Shown here: piece after piece, positions 25,477-33,856 of the stretch
Layout: every line of letters starts with the position of its first letter
Numbering within the stretch: the first letter of the stretch is position 1
Assembly (NCBI GenBank): GCA_019637695.1
Contig: JAHBVG010000035.1
Coordinates: forward strand, 1 to 58,407
DNA from: Caldilineaceae bacterium
GTDB lineage: Bacteria > Chloroflexota > Anaerolineae > Caldilineales > Caldilineaceae
DNA length: 58,407 nucleotides
Direction of reading: 5' to 3'
The notes under the pieces: model-generated
What the model saw: the letters and a program-made list of their open reading frames with translations, nothing else
What the model was told of the DNA's origin: nothing
Database searches by the model: none
Program-made: the position numbers and the translations under genes

Positions 25477-25623
25477 ATGGGGGATCAGTGTTGACAGCTT
25501 ATTCTGGGTGACTCCCATTTTTGCGCAGAAATATATGCTTAGTAGCTTCGATTTGATGTTTTGGTGCTATAATAGGTTAATTTGAATAGGAGTGTGCATT
25601 TTACTTTATAGGGGGAGAGGATC

Positions 25624-26457
25624 ATGAAACGATCTACAGATCAGCAGTCTGACACTCATAGCGGTGCGCGAGAGAACTACCCTTTGAAAGATGCTTCTGC
25701 TGCCATGATGCTACGCACGGCAGAACGGCAAGCACAGTTCTTCCTGCCCCATCTGCACGCCAACATGTCCCTGCTGGACTGCGGATGCGGCCCTGGCTCC
25801 ATCACGGTCGGGTTGGCCAAACTCGTTGCGCCCGCCGAGACGGTTGGCATTGACATCAACGCCGACAATATTCATACTGCCCAGGTGTATGCCGCTGAAC
25901 AAAAGGTGACCAATGTGCGCTTCGAAACTGCTGACGCCTATGCACTTCCTTTCCCAGATGCCTCATTTGATGCCGTGTTTTCTCATGCCCTCCTAGAGCA
26001 TCTGAGGGAACCAATCAAGGCGATCAAAGAAATGCGCCGTGTCTTGAAACCAGAAGGTGTCATTGGTATACGTGTTCCTGACTTTGAGGGCAATCTTATC
26101 GCACCGACTGACCCGCTGGTTATCCGATCGGAGGAACTCTATGAAAGCCTGTCGAGATATGGTGGCGGTAATCCTCGCATCGGGAAACACCTCCGAGCCT
26201 TGTTGCGTGAGGTAGGATTTTCCCAGATAGAGTCTTCAGCCTCCTATGATGTCTTTGCGGCACCAGAGATGAGCCGGACATGGGGTACACTGGGGGCGAG
26301 ACTGATGGCAAGCAGAACTGAGCAGCTCGTTGAGCTAGGCTGGACCGACCGTGAAGAGATAGAAAGGGTAAGCAACGCCTACAAGGCTTGGGGGGAACAT
26401 CCCGATGCATTTAATGCCAGAGCGTTCTGCGAGGCAGTCGGACGCGTTGCGAGCTAG
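25624..26457 (+). CDS. Class I SAM-dependent methyltransferase
   Basis: The 277-aa protein has the SAM-binding motif LLDCGCGPGSITVGLAKLV (about residues 49-67), an acidic end of strand 2 (VGIDINADN), DAYALPF and FDAVFSHALLEHL. This is the UbiE/MenG-like Methyltransf_11 type; small molecule, lipid or protein targets are all possible. A strong AGGGGGAGAGGATC lies before the ATG and TATAAT is at 25568-25573. It is the last intact host-like gene before the A+T-rich island. Confidence 0.88.
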   Translation: MKRSTDQQSDTHSGARENYPLKDASAAMMLRTAERQAQFFLPHLHANMSLLDCGCGPGSITVGLAKLVAPAETVGIDINADNIHTAQVYAAEQKVTNVRFETADAYALPFPDASFDAVFSHALLEHLREPIKAIKEMRRVLKPEGVIGIRVPDFEGNLIAPTDPLVIRSEELYESLSRYGGGNPRIGKHLRALLREVGFSQIESSASYDVFAAPEMSRTWGTLGARLMASRTEQLVELGWTDREEIERVSNAYKAWGEHPDAFNARAFCEAVGRVAS

Positions 26458-26870
26458 AATCAAAGTGGCATCGCTTACCCGACAACTCTACTACAATCCA
26501 GAAACGGAAAAGCCCATCAAGTTGATGCTGATCAGCTACCAGGCCATGCTGCGCGCCAGTGCGCGCTCCCCGATTCTATTGGATGGATTGCACCAGGCCC
26601 CACCCAAAGTACGCAGAACAATTCTTCGCCTACTTCAAAAGGGGCCTTTGGCTGCGTTGATCGAACTGGAAGAAAATGGAGAACGAGATGTGCCAACGAG
26701 TCGGCTGCACGAGTCTTCGTCCCGACCATGTTGCACAGCGTGATGGCAAGTTGAGCGGAAAGCAATATGGAGACAAATCCTCAGTTGCGGGCCACTGCGA
26801 TGGAGGTCCTCGACAAGCAGCTTCGCATTACTGTTTCAAAGCATGCAATCAGATAAGCATTTCGTGATTT
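26458..26870 (+). pseudogene. Decayed coding sequence at the left edge of the island
   Basis: There is no intact gene here, but the base composition is still host-like. Pieces read well in different frames. One is ASARSPILLDG and TILRLLQKGPLAALIELEEN at about 26550-26680. Another, starting at an ATG at 26767, reads METNPQLRATAMEVLDKQLR and then loses coding character. The second resembles the start of short DUF1841-like proteins, but that is from memory and uncertain. I read this as gene remnants truncated before the A+T-rich DNA. Confidence 0.35.
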
Positions 26871-26979
26871 GCAACGAATAAAAACATGCCTTACACTTTA
26901 GGATAATGTACAGTGAACAAAATTCCCCCATAATTGCTGCCCATTCAGATTAAGGATTACTAATTTTGACTTATTAAAT

Positions 26980-27040
26980 CATGTTACGCACTTCCACTCT
27001 GGACGTCGCTTGCGCTACCTCTGGTAGCTGCGTAATATGA
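26980..27040. repeat. 61-bp palindromic repeat, copy 1
   Basis: It begins CATGTTACGCA and ends TGCGTAATATG, near-perfect terminal inverted repeats. It contains the internal hairpin GCTACCTCTGGTAGC. It differs from copy 2 by two single-base indels. Confidence 0.85.
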
Positions 27041-27141
27041 AAGTTATTAAGCGTTTAGCACAGGATCGTCTCTTTATTGATCCACGTTTCTATTCAGTCT
27101 TTTAACCACTCAGCAGTTGCAAAACATCTTAATTACTACCT

Positions 27142-27202
27142 CATGTTACGCACTTCACTCTGGTACGTCGCTTGCGCTACCTCTGGTAGCTGCGTAATAT
27201 GA
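27142..27202. repeat. 61-bp palindromic repeat, copy 2
   Basis: Same orientation as copy 1, separated by 101 bases. Terminal inverted repeats and the GCTACC/GGTAGC hairpin are retained. The pair sits in the non-coding stretch just upstream of the NurA-like gene, where it could be an element remnant, an attachment-type site or a regulatory structure. I see nothing else in 27041-27280. Confidence 0.85.
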
Positions 27203-27280
27203 GTTACTACATTTTTGCCAGTAACTCTGCAAACAAGTTTGTAGCAGGGCAAATTACGTTCACAGAATGGTAGTGGACAA

Positions 27281-28396
27281 GTGGGCGAAATCATACAAGT
27301 CATCGAAAAACATAGCGGCGGGACATGCTACCACACAGAGCGATTTTCCTTGGATCATGTGGTATTGCCTGAGTATCAAGATGCAGGAGAAGTTTTTAGT
27401 AAAGCAAAGGTTTATGAGACACACAACAAATCTGGGGAGAAGGTTCAACTTGATACACATAGCTCTGTGCCTTCGTTATTCACTTACTTTCTTGATGGTT
27501 CTCGACGAACATATAAAGTAGCAGATTTTGGTTCAACAGATGGCAAGTTTCTACCTATAATTGCAGGTCAGATTGGAACCGCAGTTTGTCAACGTAGAAA
27601 TCGACGCCTAAAAAAACACCTCATTCTCCAGGAAAATGTAATCGCAATTCCCAACCGAGTAGGTGATGAATTCGATGCAATAGCAGTAGAAATACCTAAG
27701 ATCCGAGTACCTAAAAATAGGTCAGATAATATCTCCATTACTAAAGTACTTAAGTATCAAGCTGACAAAACGGATAAAAGGTTCGAAGATTTAGCAATTG
27801 CTAAAATTCAAGTGACCATGCTGGATATGGAAGTTAACCTTATTGGCAAAATGGTTGATTCCAATAAGTTGACTACTAATCAAATGCTTATGATTGATGG
27901 TTCACTTCAGTTCAGTAATGTATCAGACAAGTTATCAATCTTTCAGCATGTCATTGGTGTTTCAAAATCTTTCAACCCTAATATCTCAGGCCTACTAAGA
28001 GGTTCATCAAATAAACAGATTGGTAACTATCTTACAAGTCTAGAATTTGGTGAGAGGACACCAGTGTTTAAGTATGAAGCAGCAAACAATCCAAGTAGGA
28101 ACAAAAGCATCAAAATTGGGGCGTGGTACTTAAGAATTCGTCCTAAAAATAAAGTAAAGCGCCCACTTGATGGAATCATCAAAATAGAGAAGATTGCGAC
28201 AACCAAATCGCAACAAGAGGATGGCTTTGAGACAGATATGGTTAACGAGATCTCCCGTTCAATCTTACAAGAAAGAAATGTAACTTGTTATGGCAGTGAT
28301 ACTCGATGGACTAATCACCTATATCCAATTTATTTAACAGAAATGTTTCTTAAAAGCAGCTTTGTAAGCGACAGTTTCTTCTTGAACATATTTTGA
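27281..28396 (+). CDS. NurA-like nuclease (DNA double-strand break repair nuclease family)
   Basis: The 371-aa protein shows the weak but recognisable NurA plan: an early FTYFLDGSRR (D72-G73-S74, the usual metal-binding DGS), a central LMIDGSLQFS followed by IFQHVIGVSKSF, and a C-terminal NHLYPIYLTEMFLKSSF in the position of the NurA Y-P-x-x-L-x-x-A-D/H motif. NurA is a 5'-3' nuclease that works with HerA in DNA end resection and in some defence systems; a HerA-like gene follows after 15 bases. Translation probably starts at GTG 27281, since the frame has no earlier start after the stop at 27242. Residue identity is low, so the family call rests on order and partner. Confidence 0.65.
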   Translation: MGEIIQVIEKHSGGTCYHTERFSLDHVVLPEYQDAGEVFSKAKVYETHNKSGEKVQLDTHSSVPSLFTYFLDGSRRTYKVADFGSTDGKFLPIIAGQIGTAVCQRRNRRLKKHLILQENVIAIPNRVGDEFDAIAVEIPKIRVPKNRSDNISITKVLKYQADKTDKRFEDLAIAKIQVTMLDMEVNLIGKMVDSNKLTTNQMLMIDGSLQFSNVSDKLSIFQHVIGVSKSFNPNISGLLRGSSNKQIGNYLTSLEFGERTPVFKYEAANNPSRNKSIKIGAWYLRIRPKNKVKRPLDGIIKIEKIATTKSQQEDGFETDMVNEISRSILQERNVTCYGSDTRWTNHLYPIYLTEMFLKSSFVSDSFFLNIF

Positions 28397-28411
28397 GATG
28401 GTAGGGAAGCG

Positions 28412-30073
28412 ATGTCTCCAGACAACTTAATTGGTAAAGTATCAGCATCGGAACGGTATCCTACAACAGTAGATGAATTCAATTTTTGGATTCAAGATGA
28501 GACGATTGTTCAGCCTTTCGATATCGTCAAAGTTGATCACTACAATGATTCTGTTACATATGCGGTCATAGAAGAAATATCACACATTACTGATAGCCCA
28601 GGACATATCGGAAGCTATGTTTCTTCAGATTTCGGTGATGTGGCTTCTAAACCAGAAACCATCCGATTGGGACTATCTTTTGCCAAATGTAAAGTGCTAT
28701 CAAATCATCCTCAAGAGCTAACTTCGGAACAAATCTATATGCCGGTTCGTGACGGTTCTCTTGTGTACTTTGCAAACGAAGAAGAGATTATTGACGCTTT
28801 GGGACTCAAAAGTATCGCAAACCCTATTCCAGCCGGATTCATTGAAACTTCACGGGCAAGCGTTCCAATTAATTACAATCGAGACTTTCTAATAGGGCCA
28901 GAGGGAGCGCACGTCAACATCTCAGGTATCTCGGGGCTTGCCACAAAAACTTCTTATGCAATGTTCTTATTACAAGCGTTGCAGCAAAAACAAGATGATT
29001 TAGCAATTATCATCTTAAATGTAAAAGGGCCAGACCTACTGAGGCTTGATGAGAAGAATCCAAATAAAAAGGAAATGGATAAGAGTAAAGAAGATTTTCA
29101 AAAGTCCGGTATGAAGTGGAAGCCTTTTGAGAATGTCACATACTTCTATCCTTATCAGAAAGATGATAGTCAACTTTACAGCAATACATACTTATCTAAA
29201 AATGTTTTGCAAGAACAACAAAATGCGAACAGAGCTTTTAACTACATATACACTTATGAAGAAGATAAGGACAACCTTGACCTCCTCTTTAGCAATATTG
29301 AGGACCCAAATCAGACTATTGAATCAATTCTAAGTGAAATAGCAGAGAAAGAAGAATTTTCAGGCCTCACTTGGGAGTCATTTCTTGATACTGTAAGTAG
29401 TTACACACAAAGTGGGACCAAAGGAAACAAAGAAATTCCAGTAGTATCGTGGAGAAAATTCGCAAGACTAATCCGCAAATCGATCAAAAACGATATATTT
29501 CAGCAAAACAAAAGTGGAACTGTAAAACGACAAAAACGACTGGCTGAGGCAATTTACAGCATCAACAGAGGTGAAGTATTCGTAATCGATATAGCGAAGC
29601 TTAACGAACAGCTACAGTACTTTGTCTTTGGAGATATTGCTAAAGCTGTTTACGATCTTAAACTAGGTGAAACAGACCGAGAGGAAGACGAAATTCCACA
29701 ACGAATTGTTATATTTGTAGATGAACTTAACAAATATGCTGGTTCGTCTTCACCCAAAAATTCACCGATTTTGAATACGATTCTAGAAATCTCTGAACGC
29801 GGGCGGTCAATGGGTATTGTTTTATTTGCTGCTGAACAGTTTAAAAGTGATGTTCATGATCGAGCGAAAGGAAACTGTTCTACACACGTGTATGGTCGGA
29901 CCAATGCCATCGAAATTTCGAAACCAGATTATCGTTTTATTCCAAAAGTCTTTTCTGGCATGATGACTCGATTAACAAAAGGTGAGTTAATCGTTGAACA
30001 CCCCATTTTCAGAACACTCTTAAAGATTAAATTTCCGTTTCCAGCGTACCATCAGAATCAGGAAGAAGATTAG
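28412..30073 (+). CDS. HerA-like hexameric ATPase/translocase with unusual P-loop
   Basis: The 553-aa protein starts with a HAS-barrel-like segment (about residues 5-60: LIGKVSASERY, IVQPFDIVKVDHY). The ATPase domain opens with HVNISGISGLATKTSYAMF: the P-loop reads G172-ISGLATK179-T180-S181, with Thr where the usual Gly precedes the Lys. The Walker B is RIVIFVDELNKY (D437, E438), followed by ERGRSMGIVLFAAEQFKS, the HerA/FtsK arginine-sensor region. HerA pumps DNA and activates NurA. A long insert (about 230-380) separates the P-loop and Walker B. The stop codon touches the next start codon, implying coupled expression. Confidence 0.8.
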   Translation: MSPDNLIGKVSASERYPTTVDEFNFWIQDETIVQPFDIVKVDHYNDSVTYAVIEEISHITDSPGHIGSYVSSDFGDVASKPETIRLGLSFAKCKVLSNHPQELTSEQIYMPVRDGSLVYFANEEEIIDALGLKSIANPIPAGFIETSRASVPINYNRDFLIGPEGAHVNISGISGLATKTSYAMFLLQALQQKQDDLAIIILNVKGPDLLRLDEKNPNKKEMDKSKEDFQKSGMKWKPFENVTYFYPYQKDDSQLYSNTYLSKNVLQEQQNANRAFNYIYTYEEDKDNLDLLFSNIEDPNQTIESILSEIAEKEEFSGLTWESFLDTVSSYTQSGTKGNKEIPVVSWRKFARLIRKSIKNDIFQQNKSGTVKRQKRLAEAIYSINRGEVFVIDIAKLNEQLQYFVFGDIAKAVYDLKLGETDREEDEIPQRIVIFVDELNKYAGSSSPKNSPILNTILEISERGRSMGIVLFAAEQFKSDVHDRAKGNCSTHVYGRTNAIEISKPDYRFIPKVFSGMMTRLTKGELIVEHPIFRTLLKIKFPFPAYHQNQEED

Positions 30074-31738
30074 ATGGACCAAAATTCTCGTGTTGTCGGA
30101 AAACACACACTTGAATCACTAACAGTTGGCATGTATGCCGATAATCGAATCATTTTTCGTGAGTATATCCAAAATGCTAGTGATGCTATTGATGCTGCTA
30201 TATCCCGAAGAGTTATAACTCAGGGCGAAGGAGTTATTGATGTTGTAATCAATAGTGAGCATAAGGAGATACGGATTCGCGATAATGGTACAGGAATCCC
30301 TAAAGATAAAGTTTTTAATGCTCTAGGTGATATAGGCCGATCAAATAAGACAGTAAACGAAGACCGGGGATTTCGCGGTATAGGTCGTCTTGGAGGCTTG
30401 GGATATTGCAGCGAACTTAGATTTGAAACCAGCTACAAGGGTGAACCATTTAAAACTGTCATGAGTTGGGACGCAACAAGGTTACGAGAACTACTGCAGC
30501 CTAGCAACATTGAATTTGAGAGTGTGACTCAAGTTATTGACGCTGTCACACATCTAGAGTTTTGCCAAGAGAAAGTAGAACTCCACTACTTTGAAGTTAT
30601 CCTATCAGGTATTTCAAATGGTCATGAAAATTTACTGGATACTACTGATATCCGTAACTATCTTTCCCAGGTTGCGCCAGTTCCTTTCAATTATAGTCTC
30701 GGATTAGAACTGCAAAAAATTAATGAACGGCTAAAGCAGTGTGGCATTGCATCAGAAGAATATACCATCTTTCTTCATGATCATTCTGGAGACACTGAGC
30801 AAATATACAAGCCATACCGTAGGTCCGTTCCCGCAGGGGATAGAGACAATAGCTTCATAAAAGATATCAAGTTTTTTGAGGGACATCGAAGCGATGACTC
30901 ATTATTCTTTCTCGGTTGGTATGCCGTAACCGACTTACCAGGAATGGTCAAAGATGATTCTGTCAATGGAATACGGGTCAGAAAAAGAAACATACTAATT
31001 GGGGATAATCGCTCCCTAGATGAATTTTTCGGTACCAATAAGACATATCAAAACTTCAACCGATGGTTCATTGGCGAAATCTATGTGTTTGATGATGATC
31101 TAATTCCCAACGCTCGACGAGATGACTTTGAAAAAAACTCAACTTACTTCAGATTTAAGCGTGAAGTCGAGAAAACAACTCATCAGTTAGCGCGACTTCC
31201 ACACCCATATTCGAAGCTACGCTCCACAGAGAAAAAACTAAAAGAGATTCCACAAAGTATTCGCAAAATTGAGGAGGAACTTGAATCCGCAGGCATTACT
31301 GAAACACGTAGAGAGCAGTTGTCTGAACAAGTTGAGACCCTTAAAAAGCAAGCAAAACAAATAGATCCAGCAGTATATTCAAAAATCAAAACACCTATAG
31401 AAGCAGACCAAACGCTCCCTAAGTTACCATCTCAGACGTTTAGGTCCTCTCAAGTTTCAGCATCTATGTTCCAAGACAGCAGCAATTCGAGTCAAGCCCA
31501 AGAAGCAGAACAAGAAAAAAGTAAACTTTTGACAAAACTCGAAGAGCTAGACGACAAAGTACAGACATCTACTGACTTTGCAACACAGCGCTTACCAAGC
31601 AGTATACCAAGACAATGTCGGAAACAGATTGACATTATTTTTAATGTAATTGATAGGGTTTTGGATGACGGATTAGCCCAAGAGCTAAGGCAAGAGATTG
31701 TTAAGGCGCTGCAGATACCTCGCAAGGAAAACCGTTGA
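30074..31738 (+). CDS. Hsp90-type (GHKL) ATPase with C-terminal coiled coil
   Basis: The 554-aa protein has the Bergerat ATP-binding fold at its N-terminus: REYIQNASDAID (29-40, with catalytic-type E30 and Asn34), RDNGTGIP (69-76) and the glycine-rich lid GFRGIGRLGGLG (99-110). The ordering is that of Hsp90/HtpG more than MutL or gyrase. A central region follows (about 200-370, with VNGIRVRKRNILIGDNRSL). Then comes a coiled coil (about 385-435 and 475-500) and a helical end. It lacks the normal HtpG middle and C-terminal domains, so it is a divergent paralogue. In this cassette it may remodel or gate the HerA-NurA complex; that is inferred. Confidence 0.82.
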   Translation: MDQNSRVVGKHTLESLTVGMYADNRIIFREYIQNASDAIDAAISRRVITQGEGVIDVVINSEHKEIRIRDNGTGIPKDKVFNALGDIGRSNKTVNEDRGFRGIGRLGGLGYCSELRFETSYKGEPFKTVMSWDATRLRELLQPSNIEFESVTQVIDAVTHLEFCQEKVELHYFEVILSGISNGHENLLDTTDIRNYLSQVAPVPFNYSLGLELQKINERLKQCGIASEEYTIFLHDHSGDTEQIYKPYRRSVPAGDRDNSFIKDIKFFEGHRSDDSLFFLGWYAVTDLPGMVKDDSVNGIRVRKRNILIGDNRSLDEFFGTNKTYQNFNRWFIGEIYVFDDDLIPNARRDDFEKNSTYFRFKREVEKTTHQLARLPHPYSKLRSTEKKLKEIPQSIRKIEEELESAGITETRREQLSEQVETLKKQAKQIDPAVYSKIKTPIEADQTLPKLPSQTFRSSQVSASMFQDSSNSSQAQEAEQEKSKLLTKLEELDDKVQTSTDFATQRLPSSIPRQCRKQIDIIFNVIDRVLDDGLAQELRQEIVKALQIPRKENR

Positions 31739-33651
31739 TGAATGAGTCAACATTGAACCTAGTTATACCCGACCCAGCTCGAAATAAATCAAACAGACAC
31801 ATATTGCTGGTCGAACCGAACTATCACAACAAGTATCCACCTTTGGGACTTATGAAATTAAGTTCCTATCACAGGATGCTTGGCGATTCAGTAGTTTTCT
31901 TCAAAGGCAGATACAGCGATTATTTTTTTATAGAAAAACTTACTAATTGTCTATCAAAGATCAGATCTCAAGGATTTGAAGTTGAGGATTGGTCACAAGT
32001 TGAAAGCCTAGTGAGTTCATACTTGAAACAGCGTCGCATTGATACATGCAATGAGATTTTAGGTCATATTCCCAATGGCTACTACCACATTGTAAAACAT
32101 CACTTAAACTACTTTGCTTATCAATATGTACCTACCAGAAAATGGGACCGGGTATATGTGACTACTCTTTTTACCTTTTATTGGAACCAAACGATTGAGG
32201 CAATAGAATTTGCCAAAAAGATCGTTAAATCTACAGATAGTCTATTTGTTGGCGGAGTTGCGGCATCCCTTATTCCTCAGCTTATTGCCCAAGCAACTGG
32301 GTTACAAGTTGGTCAGCATATTATTACTGGGTTACTAGATAAACCCGGTATTCTTGATGATAATGAGATTATTATTGATGAAATCACTCCAGATTACAGT
32401 GTTCTAGAGACTATTGATCATCACTACCCCCTTGATACCGGGTATCTTACTTACATGACGAAGGGATGCACGCGTACGTGTAGTTTCTGTGCTGTTCCGA
32501 AGTTAGAGCCAATTTACAAAGAGAAAATTTCAATTGAAGAGCAAATCGCAAGAATAAAGAAGGAACACGGGGAGCGGAAGGATCTTATTTTGATGGATAA
32601 CAATGTTCTAGGATCTCCCAGGTTTCCCGAAATTATCGAAGAGATCATGAATTTAGGATTTGTCCGAGGTGCGAAATACATCGAGCCTAACCGATTCGAG
32701 ATATTAACAAACTATCTTGTTAAGGGAGATAATGTCTATAACGAGCGAAAATATATGGATCAAATCCATGATTTACTCCAGACATTCCGCAATAGAATAA
32801 AAAGTTCATCAGAACGCAAGAGATATGATGAGCTACTTAATGAATGCCATCTCAATTCAGTAAATACGATTAATAAAGAGACCTTACTGGATTCAAAGAA
32901 CTTGATTAACGAATTCGTTGAAAAATATAGAAACAAGTCACCTAAACAACGCTACATCGATTTTAATCAGGGAATTGATTGTCGGTATGTTAATGAAGAA
33001 AATATGGCTCTCTTAAGTCAGCTACCCATACGTCCTATGCGGATTGCATTTGATTACCTTGCACTACGCAAGCCCTATGAGAATGCTATACGTTTAGCTG
33101 ACAAATATGGAGTTCGTACACTCTCTAATTATATACTCTTCAACTATCAGGATAAACCAGCAGAACTATGGGAGAGGTTAAAGATAAATTTAGACTTAAA
33201 TAGTGAATTAGAAGCCAGTGTCTACTCATTCCCTATGAAGTTCATTCCACTATATGGCGAAGAAGCTACAAATCGACAATATATTGGTAAGCACTGGAAT
33301 CGGAAATACATTAGGGCTATACAATGTATCCTGCACGTTACAAAGGGGGTTGTAACTGTCAACCCAGACTTCTTTAACAGGGCATTCGGCAGCGATATAG
33401 ATGAATTTTTTGATCTGTTAGTTATGCCGGAGTCCTATATCATGTACCGAAATCACTTCGAAGAGAATGGGCAAACAGAAAAATGGCGTTATCAGTATAG
33501 AAACTTATCTTCACATGAACTAGCTCAAGCAAATGAGATTATATTTACGAACAGTTTTAGCTGTAATGGAACAACCCCTAAAACCGTGCGGTCAGTTTTG
33601 GAACACTATCAAACAATCTATGTGCCTGAACGTATAATTAAACCTAGTTGA
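31738..33651 (+). CDS. B12-binding-type radical SAM enzyme
   Basis: The 637-aa protein has a cobalamin-binding-like N-terminal domain (LLVEPNYHNKYPPLGLMKLS, then FVGGVAASLIPQLIAQ) and a radical SAM core. The [4Fe-4S] motif is C244-x3-C248-x2-C251 in GCTRTCSFCAVP, followed by LILMDNNVLGSPRFPEII. A helical insert (about 330-400) interrupts the barrel before DFNQGIDCRYVNEE. Families of this design methylate or thiolate macromolecules or small molecules. The stop of the Hsp90-type gene and this ATG share the bases TGATG, so expression is coupled. A TTG at 31735 is a less likely start. The substrate is unknown. Confidence 0.85.
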   Translation: MNESTLNLVIPDPARNKSNRHILLVEPNYHNKYPPLGLMKLSSYHRMLGDSVVFFKGRYSDYFFIEKLTNCLSKIRSQGFEVEDWSQVESLVSSYLKQRRIDTCNEILGHIPNGYYHIVKHHLNYFAYQYVPTRKWDRVYVTTLFTFYWNQTIEAIEFAKKIVKSTDSLFVGGVAASLIPQLIAQATGLQVGQHIITGLLDKPGILDDNEIIIDEITPDYSVLETIDHHYPLDTGYLTYMTKGCTRTCSFCAVPKLEPIYKEKISIEEQIARIKKEHGERKDLILMDNNVLGSPRFPEIIEEIMNLGFVRGAKYIEPNRFEILTNYLVKGDNVYNERKYMDQIHDLLQTFRNRIKSSSERKRYDELLNECHLNSVNTINKETLLDSKNLINEFVEKYRNKSPKQRYIDFNQGIDCRYVNEENMALLSQLPIRPMRIAFDYLALRKPYENAIRLADKYGVRTLSNYILFNYQDKPAELWERLKINLDLNSELEASVYSFPMKFIPLYGEEATNRQYIGKHWNRKYIRAIQCILHVTKGVVTVNPDFFNRAFGSDIDEFFDLLVMPESYIMYRNHFEENGQTEKWRYQYRNLSSHELAQANEIIFTNSFSCNGTTPKTVRSVLEHYQTIYVPERIIKPS

Positions 33652-33744
33652 CCTACATTGGACCTATCCGAATACTTCCCCGATGCGGAGAGCGTCAACC
33701 AGGCACTACGCGGCCTGATTGAGTTAATTCCACATAAGCAGTAA
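33652..33744 (+). pseudogene. Coding remnant at the right edge of the island
   Basis: Immediately after the radical SAM stop, and in the same frame, the sequence changes to host-like codons and reads DLSEYFPDAESVNQALRGLI and then ELIPHKQ before a stop at 33744. It looks like the last 28 codons of a host gene whose front was lost or displaced. I cannot name the parent family. Confidence 0.35.
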
Positions 33745-33820
33745 TCTGCTCCTTTTCACGTATCCCTCTCGAAGCAGCTTCTGTCCAAGGAACTTTGGCC
33801 GGGTTCTTTGCTTACAAGCA

Positions 33821-33849
33821 TTTACACAGTATCCGTGAAGGTATATAAT
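33821..33849 (+). promoter_or_regulatory. Near-consensus promoter of higBA
   Basis: TTTACA (33821-33826), a 17-base spacer and a perfect TATAAT (33844-33849). Transcription would start near 33856, one base before the higB ATG, so a leaderless transcript is predicted. Confidence 0.8.
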
Positions 33850-33856
33850 CTCTCAC

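Larger units (their letters stand above)
26880..33655. mobile_element. A+T-rich genomic island carrying the NurA-HerA-Hsp90-rSAM cassette
   Basis: Base composition and codon choice change abruptly near 26880 (AAA, AAT and ATT codons dominate) and return to host style near 33655. The island holds four co-directional genes and two copies of a 61-bp repeat near its left end. No integrase, transposase, tRNA or clear direct repeat at the right end is visible, so the mode of entry is unknown. Coding remnants lie on both sides. Confidence 0.7.

Noticed and set aside
25553..25573. TTGATG plus TATAAT as a promoter for the methyltransferase at 25624
   Set aside because: The spacing between the two boxes is only 9 bases; only the -10 is mentioned.
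26405..26743. 112-codon frame after the first methyltransferase
   Set aside because: Overlaps the methyltransferase by 53 bases and looks like a remnant instead of an intact gene; recorded as decayed sequence.
27267..27521. ATG-started 84-codon frame overlapping the NurA-like gene
   Set aside because: Begins 14 bases before the GTG of the larger frame but has no family features and ends early; the 371-aa frame carries the NurA-type motifs.
26880..33655. Insertion sequence or prophage
   Set aside because: No transposase, integrase or phage structural gene is visible in the A+T-rich segment.
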